A program made the translations under genes and the position numbers. 64,000 bases of DNA from Opisthorchis felineus (taxonomy: Eukaryota; Platyhelminthes; Trematoda; Opisthorchiida; Opisthorchiidae): the NCBI GenBank assembly GCA_004794785.1, contig SJOL01008686.1:263516-327515 (forward strand). Direction: 5' to 3'. Every line of letters starts with the position of its first letter. Within the stretch, counting starts at the first letter, position 1. A model generated the notes under the pieces. The model had not been told where the DNA came from, ran no database searches, and was given only the letters and a program-made list of their open reading frames with translations. Positions 55,291 to 64,000 of the stretch are shown here, one piece after another.

Positions 55291-58200
55291 GCCGACAATG
55301 ACTAACCTGAATTCCAGATGAATCTCAGGTGAATAACTTGACTCACAATTGAATGTAGCTCACCAATCAGGATGCCAGCTCCTCTTCCCGCTTGAACCAT
55401 GCAAGCAAGCGGTTCACTCAAACTGTCGGCAGTTCACGCTATTAGAATGGCTCTACTCCTAAAAAACAAGCTTACATACAGCATACCCACAGTCTTTGGT
55501 GCCACCGAAAAGTGAACCTAGTTTACCCCTAAAACATTACCTACTCAGTGCTTTTCAGGCGCAGCAAAGGCTCTGTCGGGACTGTATTTTTGGCATACTT
55601 ACGTATCCAGGCTCATCACGTTTTTCATCAGGCACCGCGCATTGGTATACGACAGAATTCTAGTCTGCTTTCGGAAGGTTCCGGTTGTAGTGTTACGGGT
55701 CCGTTTGCCAATCTCCTTCATACTCGAAAACTAATCATGTGCAGGTTAGCCACGTCGACGAAAGCCTCGGCTGTCGGCGTAATGACCGCTTCTCTCACAC
55801 TAAAGGTCTTCTATTGGTAAGTCAGGTCTCGCGGCTCAAGGGCTTCCTTCGAACCTATAACCAGTCGAGAGCAACCATCTGGGTTTCCACGTATGCGTTT
55901 CAACGGTCTCGGTCTAGTTATCACTTCTTCTCTCAGCCTGCTGAAATGAACAGCATCGAATGTTCGCCTCAGTTGGCAGTCTTAATGAGCTACCACACTT
56001 GGTTCTTGTACAGAAAACGTCGGCCTCCGTTCCGTATTTGTCGCTTGCTGGTAATCAAGTTACGTGATTCGAGCCATCTTCCCAGTAGCTACTGTTGCCA
56101 ACTGTTGGTCAATAAGGCGTTGAGAGCTTTCCGGTGTTAGCCTGGACTAACTGTGCTGGAACTCTGTTGCACTCCACCTCAAACGCAAACAGATGAAGGA
56201 GTGCATTAGTCAGCTGTACTTTGGGGACGAACTAGTATGAACAAGCACAGAAGCTCTCGGTACAGTTTCTAGTTGACTACTCTCAGGCAGGAAAGCAAGT
56301 ACTCACCAAGTCGCTCGTACTAGAGCGTGAAGAGATCTAGGGTCGGAATTCATCGTTCTTACGAGTCTCTGTCATCCCCGTGACCACGCGCGTGCTACGG
56401 CACGCCGAGCAAATGGTCATGGGTACACAGGTTGGTGTAATATAGACCTCGTCGGCTGTGCGCAACGCGTGAACTGTATAAATCACACACACTGTATAAA
56501 ACACGTCCAGTGTTTGTCTGTCGGGTCACCAGGCTAGGGCGACTCCCCGAGATATCCAAAAAACTAGATGTAGTGAGAATGCAATTGCTCCTCAAAGGCG
56601 ATGACTTCTGTGGGCAGAAAAACAATGTCATGCGTTACATGTCTGAAAAGCCACGATTCAGGGCATCACTCATTGAACGCAAGATCATTGGAGGGCTGAT
56701 ACGTTCATTCACAAGCATTTAGCTTTGGTAACTCCTTAAAGGGTCGTTTTCGATATAGTTCCGTCGTTTACATTCGGTGTTTTCGAGAGAAGTTTAACTT
56801 TAAAAGCGCTAGCCTTAAAGATCCGTGGTTGAATTCCGTTGCTACACTGGAAATCCTACAAAAATTCAGTTGGAGACTTATCGCAGTGCATTCCCCATAA
56901 AATCCGGTAAATCTCAGTAAAAAACCATGCTTTCCTCATGGAAAGTGGAAATATCTTCCAAGTACCGTTTCTGTTCCAAAAAATGCACCAGCGCTGCAGC
57001 GCGACAGCTGCGACTTGATGCGCACGAAAATGTTACGGCAATCCCCTAACTCTCTGTGCGTGGTTAAACAAGTTTTTTCTGTCAAATCTGAGTGTTCTGC
57101 TCCAAATACGACAGAAAATTTGTTAGCAGCAACTGGTTGAGATCTATGACTTAGATGTGGAGCCGGACACTACACGCAAGCAGGGATTCCCAGCCTACAG
57201 GTCTTCTCATAGGCCTCTGGATTTCTCTAAGAAATCGCTCACCAAGTTCGTGGATCTTTCGCCAAACCTCTTCAGCGGCGTAATGCCACAATAGGACGGA
57301 CAACGATAAAAATGTCACCAAGCCGTAATGTACACATCACGAGGCGGTGGAAACGTAAAACAAGTCTTATCGGATATCAGGCTACCAGAAACTGAAGGGT
57401 TTAGAGCGTTCGCTGCAATGATGGAGGACCTACCGATAGAAAGCGAAAAATTCGACCATAAAAAGTGGGGGACTGATTTAGTTAACGACTGCCAAGCCAA
57501 AGGTGCACCAACCTGTATAGTACTTTGTTCTGTGTAGCTCTTCAGAATCCAAGGGACCGGCTCATTAGAAACAAGCGAACGACCATTTTTGTGCCTTAAG
57601 AAAGCGCTTACGGAAAGCCCTTATCATCAGTAGGGCGTCTAAGGAATCAGCCTGAATATCAAGTCTGCCTACTGACTCGGTGGATATGACGCAGACGCTC
57701 CTCCAAAACTGCCGAAAATAGTGTTGAGACTGATTGAAGAAGCATAAGCTGTTCTCGGTCGCACCTACTGGCCACGACTGCAAATTGACCTCTCTCGGTG
57801 GGAGGAGGTAAGACTTCGGTGGGCCTTGTAATATTTTCGTGAAAAACTCGCAAACGGAGGAAAAAGTGGTTCATACAGAATTTAAGGGTACTCTAGAGAT
57901 GGCCTAAAATACAGCACACGCAACTGATACGGACCTCAAAAGAACGACAAAACGGAAAACATCTATCCAACCAACACGACAGAGAACCCACTAAAGGGTG
58001 CATGGCGTGTAAAAAGATTCAAAGCTCATTTGAAAAAATGACGGAGCAGAGAACTGGATAGTGCAGAGCAAACTAATCATGATTACATGTACTGAGACAT
58101 AGCTATAGCACGAGCTCGCAATTCCTAGATGGCCTTTCTCTGCAATAGAGCAAACACTTGCCGAGGTGAGGCTTGTCGTCTGATCAGAAATGTGTTTGCT

Positions 58201-58864
58201 ACGTAACTTCACGCAACGGTTGAGGATATGGATGGCGTGCCAAAGTCACTGCCAAGGGATACAAAACAGTTGCTGTCTACAGAGCCCCTGGAACCCATGC
58301 AAGACACCTCGTCGATAGGCTACGTGGATTCATTAGGGACGGTCACTGGCTGGAGTGCCCCGTTGGCTGACTGGCTATACGCAGTTTCTCCAGAGCTGTC
58401 GGGGACTTTCCAACCTGTCACTGCTCCAACATACTAAAAAACACACGAGAATTATGCAAGACCAATCTTCAACTCTTAACTTTGTGCAGTCAAAATTGTT
58501 TATCAAAGTATCTACTACCCCATGGAGAAGTATGACCTCATGGTCCTTACACTAGGATGAAATCGGAGAAGGTTACCTCTAATCCATTAAGACAGCCCCA
58601 GTATAAACTTACTCCAATTGAGAAAGGCACTTCGAAATGTAACGTCAAATTCTTCCAGTAATGATGAGGAACTGCTAGTATGTCGGGACTTCAGAAGGCT
58701 ATCCCACAAATTTACTGTTATGGAAGAAAAAGCACAGGTGGTACCCTCTGGAATGTGATTCTTTTGAGCTTGTATACACGCCGTCGAGTTTCCAGGCTAA
58801 ACAGTTACTGGAAACTTCCACTCTTTTAATAATTAATAAAAAGGCTTAAATCCACACGGGTCTG
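55291..58864. other. no supported gene
   Basis: About 3.6 kb. A plus frame of 133 codons at 55739-56140 and one of 69 codons at 57328-57537 (IRLPETEGFRAFAAMMEDLP) are the most protein-like, but I cannot assign a family or splice sites. A decayed retroelement is possible. Confidence 0.35.
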
Positions 58865-59110
58865 ACGGTCAGTTGGCCAGTTTCATCAGCATCATCAACA
58901 GTAAAACACCAGTGTTTGGCACTGATGCTTTGCTGCAGCACAACCAAAATTTACTTGACAGCCTTATTGTGAAGAAAAAAATAAAAGTAGGCGGGAAAGG
59001 GAATAAGTGCTAGCCTACCACAATCATTCTACAACCTACACCTCCAGACACTCATTCAGGCAATCTGGATGGAGACTGACAACGAGAACGTGATTGACAT
59101 GGATTAGTCA
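58865..59110 (-). mobile_element. RTE 3' end (C-terminus and 3' untranslated block)
   Basis: Minus strand: SLHPDCLNECLEV near 59070 for the family end CQFLSRLPE, then GGTAGGCTAGCACTTATTCC, TTCACAATAAGGCTGTCAAG, AAGCATCAGTGCC and a degenerate GTTGATGATGCTGATGA tail (58905-58885). The same block ends copy D at 50750-50560 and copy G at 35880-36078. Confidence 0.7.
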
Positions 59111-59774
59111 GTTTATCAGCTATAAATCATGTACCAAGAATACGCTAATTCCAGCTGTGACAGTTTCAGTTATCGAAAGAATATAAGATCAGGAGAAGTA
59201 CTGTCAGGCGTTAGAGGCGACGAAATATTCAGATATTTCATGTTGGACCATTATAGTCTGCTGATAAAGAGAGAAGCAGGGTTAATTGATTGCGCGAATG
59301 AACCGCACCTTCCAGTTCCATTATTCGTTGTCGTTTTGAGTCTCGCGTTTCACATCCAGAGACGCGGCAGCTGTCATCCCAAAGTCAAGCTTAAGGTAGT
59401 GATGTTTCTAACTCAGATGTCCCACTTCTAACATCATTCTTCCAATTTATCTCTGCACTAAATTCAGTTATTGGTTTTCGTTTTTCGCACAAGGGAAGTA
59501 AGTCGATACTTCATACTCCGTGATGGGCCAGATGAACGAACGAGATTAAGCGTAGCAGGTCCCAAAACATCCTTCAACCCTTGCTCGCCGCCCTGGTAGT
59601 GTATGAATCCACCTTAAGCTCGCTCAAAATGAAAATTTCTGGATCATAAGCTCTAGAAACCCATGGCATTCACCACCACTCACGGAATGACATTTCCCTT
59701 AGTGTTCTGTCAATGGATACGTGCTAACATTTGGTCAGGTTGGTTGGCGGTGCTTGGCACCTCTTCCGTCCAGT
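59111..59774. other. no supported gene
   Basis: A 100-codon plus frame at 59129-59431 has no recognised motif. Otherwise nothing. Confidence 0.4.
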
Positions 59775-59850
59775 CGTTTCATCACATTCATCATCATCAA
59801 CAGCATGACACCAGTGGGCAACACTGATGCTTCGCTGCCCAGTCTTTTGG
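59775..59850 (-). mobile_element. RTE 3' terminus (very short)
   Basis: Minus strand: GGGCAGCGAAGCATCAGTGT, TGGTGTCATGCTGTTGATGA, then TGATGAATGTGATG. This equals the last 70 bp of the RTE 3' block; the rest of the element is absent, as expected for 5' truncation during target-primed reverse transcription. Confidence 0.6.
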
Positions 59851-60464
59851 CCTGTTCAAGGTGACATGGAGGGGTTTATCTTTATCTGTCCAGACGCAAT
59901 GCAAACAGCAAGCCGCATTGCTTCCACCTTTAAGATAGAACACTAAAATAGACGTCGAACGGTGTAGGTCCGAGTGCAGACTCTAGAAGTACTTCACAGT
60001 CCACTGAGAGTCGTTCAGAAAACTTTGTTTACCTTGATTTCATAGCTGTGGTTCCGCAGGAAGTCGGCTGTCCAGTAAAGTTAGGACTCGTATGACCACT
60101 CCGGTACCAACTCAAAAGCGTTCGGCGGGGAGCGGACATAAAACAAAAGCTCAAAACAAAGCTTCTGAAGCGAGGCCTTGAGACAAACAAATTTCCATAT
60201 TTATCCATTTGGAGCGCGGAATAACAGTGAAAGGACATTCGCAGTACTCTTGCTGTGGTTCGCAGACAGGTGCACAGGCTTTCATCAAATGCATTCGGGT
60301 CGCATATAATTGCCTACGTCTGAAATATGGAGAAGCTTTAGCGCATCCATACATAAAACGACAAATGGACAGGACTGAAAGGATGGAACGGCCTAATAAC
60401 AGACTGGTCAAAAGGATAGTAAAGATGAGGTTAGAGTGGACGTTCTGAAGCCCTTTTCACAATG
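59851..60464. other. no supported gene
   Basis: Short frames on both strands between 60029 and 60448 without motifs. Confidence 0.4.
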
Positions 60465-60650
60465 TGAGCTCATGAGATCTCAGACGTTAAGGTGCAATAA
60501 CTAGAAAGTCCATGTTTCGGAGCCAACCCATGGATCTCAACTGCTCCTGCCTAGGTTTGGGCAACCTAGCATTATCTCAGCTATCGTGCTTACTTTGAAT
60601 GGCATAGCACCTAGGCCTCGAAATGGTGTTACAGCTGAACTACCATTAAT
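60465..60650 (+). repeat. tRNA-derived SINE, family S, copy S6
   Basis: Head: GATCTCAGACGTTAAGGTGC (near 60477; A-box-like) and CATGTTTCGGAGCC (decayed B box, near 60512). Body: TTTGGGCAACCTAGCATTATC, ATCGTGCTTACTTTGAATGG, GAAATGGTGTTACAGCTGAAC. The tail is short and AT-rich. Confidence 0.65.
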
Positions 60651-62822
60651 TTTATGCACACAGTCTAACAAAAAGATCAGAGGTGATCTCAATGCTATCA
60701 CAGGAGTTATGTGGCAGTGGAATACTTCGACAGTGCACAAACAGAAAGAACTAGGAATACCTGCGGTCGGCAGGCTGTTTTGTTGAAAAGTTGGTCTCTG
60801 GAGTTCCCTGACGACGAAAATTGTGGAAGAGGGCCGAGAGTAAGAAATCAAAACCAAAACACGAAAACAGGTTGGCGTTGCGAATGGGGGTAGAAATCAG
60901 ATACCACAAAAGTAAGAGGTGTTGCTTTCAGTATTTCTGAGTACAGCACAGAGTCAGTCACTCATTCGGTAATGAGCACATACAGGAAACATAGTTGATC
61001 GTGATCAGCCGCGGAAAATATCCAGCACCATTAAGTGCAGTGGGCCATTCATGTCAGAGAAGCGCAAACTACCAGGTGAACAACGTACGACATAGCAGGA
61101 GGGTGCGAGTGAGTTCGAAGAATTTGGATGTTGTGTGGGTGGTTCACCTTCCTCTGTGACCCACCTTGCGCTCGGCTGAAGATACAGCAAGAAATGGCAG
61201 CTTATCTACATCGGTTGCCTGCGTTCTTTCTTTTCAGATTGCCTGTTTGAGCGTTTTGGGGCGTAGGCACTTGCTTGAAGTAGGTCAAGGTCCCTCCCTC
61301 ATCCACCCTTTTCATTTCAAATACGATTTGACAAAATTTGTGGATTTACGACACTAGAGCATCGGTGTCAATGCTGATGTTGCTGCCTTGAAGGCGGTGA
61401 GGATGGTGAGACATGAGTTGACATACAAAGCCCAATCAGACAGGTAGACCTATTTGCTAACCACTCCCGCTGACAGTTAGAGCACCGGATTCAAATACAG
61501 CTTCCTGAATTCGCACATTTTCAACCGATGCGCGGTTGTGAACGAACTATCAACTATTGTAAGATATCTTCCAGACTTCCATGCAGTACCGTCCACGTGG
61601 AGATGCCTCCTGTGTTTGGGAAAAAACATCCTCAATATGCGCGGGCCTCGCGGCGTACAGAACGTCCCCCAAGCCTACAAATCTCTTCTAACTGCGTCGG
61701 ACTCGCCTCAGCAGGAAAATTTCCTGCCATTTGAGGGGCCAAATCACCCGCTCTCATAAGAATCATAAGATTGTGCGAGATGACGGGTCAGGGTTTCCAC
61801 ATCCTACGGAGCGTAACAGTTTGGGGTGGGATATTCTCGGTGCTTGATGTCACTGAAGAGGCTGGACAAATGCGTAGTGCAGCTGCTGCGGGTGTGACCA
61901 GGCCGCAGTTGAACTCCGTTCCCGCTAGGACAGGAAGGACTTGTGTGGATAGGGAGTTCCACATGTGATCAAAGCACAGGCAGCAAAAATATCGATGACG
62001 ACCTAAAGAGAAATGCTAGAAAAATAAATCCGGCCCATACCAGTGCTGACATTGCTGAGCAGCTGGCGTTACGTGTGGTCCTGAGCCGTCAGTATTTAGT
62101 ATGTACGTATGAGGTGACCTCCCACAGCCCTGTAGACCGCACCGGTTCTAGGAGTTCATTGTATGGGACGTTTCAAAGCCCTGGGGCTGACGTGGTGCGG
62201 ATTAGCACAAGTTCCAGAATTTCTAGATAACGGTCAAGTCAAAAACTCCACAGTTCGAATGAAAGTGCGGTCTGATCTAAGCAGAGATAATGTGACAACG
62301 TAGATTCTTCCATTGAGCCCAGGGAGCATCGTATTAGCCGTGGGTCTTCATGGGCCACCCCCTGGCACTGCGAACCGCTCCTGAGACCTCACTCGCAAAT
62401 TGTGGGCCACAGTATTCTTGGGGATAAACTGCAGGGTCGGTTTCGGAACGAAAAGACCATAGTGGGTGTCACTCGTGAAGAATTACCGGATAGCTTGCTG
62501 ACGGCATTGTAGCCAATTGTGTAGCGCAAGCCGCAAAAGTGAAGGTCGATCTTCGATTTGAAAACAAACGGCGATGATGCGGATACGTTATCTGAACAGA
62601 ACTATTTCCTTCTCCTCAGTCAACGAGTACTGAGTACCAAGAATATGAAAATCAAAATAGGTTCCACCACTTTAATTCAATATAGATTCTCACGTTACCA
62701 CATATCAAATAAATTAGTGACAGGACCGAAAAGTACCACAAATTGTGGACAGGATTCGAATTGGTGCAAAAAGTATCCATAAAAGTTTCAGTTGGTGTAG
62801 ACAAACAATGAGAATAACGGAT
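60651..62822. other. no supported gene
   Basis: A tRNA-head-like stretch with GGATTCAAATA (B-box-like, near 61487) is followed by CCGATG (near 61527) and may be a very decayed family T copy. A possible acceptor TTCTTTCTTTTCAG (near 61239) precedes a short plus frame ending at 61356. Neither is firm. Confidence 0.3.
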
Positions 62823-62914
62823 TCACGGATCCCCGGATTGATACACAGGATCGAGGCTTTCGCCCGAATCTCCCTGGTCGGTTTTGTCCTTGTCAGTGAG
62901 CGGCCGCCGCTCAC
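62823..62914 (-). CDS. candidate terminal exon (30 codons), unidentified gene
   Basis: A strong acceptor, CGTTTTTGCCTTTCAG, ends at 62915. The following frame, entered with two bases of a split codon, reads ERRPLTDKDKTDQGDSGESL, then DPVYQSGDP, and stops at TGA 62825-62823. The hydrophilic acidic composition resembles the cytoplasmic tail of a membrane protein. No upstream exon could be linked, and the next 400 bp of 5' sequence shows none, so this rests on one splice site and composition. Confidence 0.3.
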
Positions 62915-63312
62915 CTGAAAGGCAAAAACGAAAAAGGGGTGTAGCACTGCTCTGTAAGTTATCAGTGCGAGGCAGTAAACCCGCCAGCACGAGCAATCGC
63001 ATAAAAAAGTGTCTAATAGTGCTTTAAACTGGGTGCTAGATGAAGCGTGGACAACCGTCGCAGGAAGGTTATTCTACGTAACTACCATACGAAATGAGAA
63101 AAAATTTTGCCTAATGAAAGTGTGCACTTTGAGCTTGAAAATCTTCTTACAATGTCCCCACCGTGTCAGCTGGGCCAAAGGTGAAAAAAATCTGTTGGCC
63201 TAACCTTGTTCAAACAGGACATAAGTAAGAATTAGGTCCCCTCGGAGGCGACGAAATTCCAGGGGAAAGAGGTCGAGCACAGAGAAACGCGTTTCGTAGC
63301 ACACGGATTTAA
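62915..63312. other. no supported gene
   Basis: Nothing recognised. The 3' part may be decayed 5' sequence of the CR1-like element. Confidence 0.35.
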
Positions 63313-64000
63313 GGCCCCTCGAGTCCTAGGGAAGATGACCAACTCCTCATACGAACCTTTGAACAACACTCCCTCAGCTACCACTTCACTCATCTCTTGC
63401 TGGTAGGTGAGTTCAACGCTCCAAAGGCCTCCTGGATGGGGCTCCAGCGCGTCGGACCAAGTGGATCTTTTTCAGCGGTGTTGAACAAAGTCGTTCAACA
63501 GAGCGCTTGGACTCAACACGTCGTTGCACCCACCAGATACCGCGCAGGCCAACAACCATCCCTCTTGGATTTGGTCATCACCAACGAAAGACACTTCGTC
63601 GATCAGGTGACAATTAACGCTTCACTGGGACACAGTGACCACTGTGTGCTGATCTTCGATTTCATCTGCTACTGGGCCAGGAATCCCGAACCTCGAACGT
63701 GGATTGGAAACCTCTGATGTGCAGACTTTTCGGGAATGCGCATCTTTCTCGAACACGTTAAAATGGGACCAGCCTCAGTAGAAGACTCATACAGGACCAT
63801 TGTCCCGAAAGTCCGCGAGGCTGACGCGATGTTCATCCCAAGAAACCCAGCACGCAGCCGGATGAGCCGCAAGCTACCGAAAAGGATTCGGCGTCTTCTG
63901 GAAAAGAGATGTCAACTATTTTCCAAAAAGTTGACTACAGGAGACATAGAAGACGAGCTGGCATTTCGTAAAATGCGGAACCGCCGTAAATCAGAAATCC
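63313..64000 (+). mobile_element. CR1-like non-LTR retrotransposon, endonuclease part, cut by the window edge
   Basis: One plus-strand frame from after TAA at 63310-63312 to the window end, broken only by TGA at 63715-63717. It contains LLIRTFEQHSLSYHF, then LLLVGEFNAPKASW (the GDFN box, with D changed to E), APTRYRAGQQPSLLDLVIT, and LGHSDHCVLIFDF (the SDH motif of apurinic endonucleases). After the stop it continues MRIFLEHVKMGP, KLPKRIRRLLEKR and DELAFRKMRNRRKSEI toward the RT. The wording fits the trematode CR1 group rather than RTE. The reverse transcriptase would lie to the right of the window. The D-to-E change and TGA predict inactivity. Confidence 0.8.

Noticed and set aside
61430..61560. 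Possible fifth family T SINE
   Set aside because: The B-box-like motif is present but the putative core (CCGATGC then GAAC) has the wrong spacing and no GAAA.

Overview
The window reads as nuclear DNA from a metazoan, most likely a digenean fluke (Platyhelminthes, Trematoda). Coding pieces are short, spliced and far apart, and the space between them is filled with decayed non-LTR retrotransposons and tRNA-derived SINEs. The RTE-clade reverse-transcriptase wording (FRPGRGC, FLDLKAAFDSVD, LPSVLFEDGG) and one SINE body (translating roughly as PSCFLRVA / LPSGGMA) match, from memory, families abundant in opisthorchiid liver flukes such as Clonorchis and Opisthorchis. Genus is inference only. I see no bacterial operons, CRISPR arrays or rRNA.

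Host-gene evidence is limited and all on the minus strand: (1) two exons at 6475-6025 and 5703-5075 with good splice sites and matching phase, protein unidentified; (2) a 1043-nt exon at 25712-24670 encoding the N-terminal part of a wax-ester-synthase/DGAT-like acyltransferase; (3) a proline-rich exon at 38108-37550; (4) a possible terminal exon at 62914-62823; (5) weaker candidates at 19.5-20.0 kb and 48.0-48.5 kb. The rest of these genes must lie in unrecognised exons or outside the window.

Retroelements: the main RTE block lies on the minus strand from 14985 to 9760. Its centrepiece is a nearly full-length copy whose roughly 1000-codon endonuclease-RT frame (14161-11174) is broken by only three nonsense codons and no frameshift. 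More broken RTE copies occur at 22340-23895 (-), 27960-29350 (+), 35690-36082 (+), 40850-41580 and 41690-42375 (+), 42865-43315 (-), 50440-52562 (-), and as 3' ends near 18.05, 58.9 and 59.8 kb. A CR1-like element enters at 63313 and runs off the right edge.

Small repeats: SINE family S (tRNA-like head plus shared body, seven copies); SINE family T (tRNA-like head followed by a hammerhead-ribozyme-like core, at 15.3, 29.8, 39.1 and 39.7 kb, with a headless core at 35.7 kb); family H, a repeat of about 300 bp with a second hammerhead-like core, six copies including a head-to-head inverted pair at 42.4-42.9 kb; and family R2 (four copies). The most notable signal is the two independent sets of hammerhead-ribozyme relics, one of them combined with RNA polymerase III-type boxes, an architecture like the schistosome Sm-alpha repeat.
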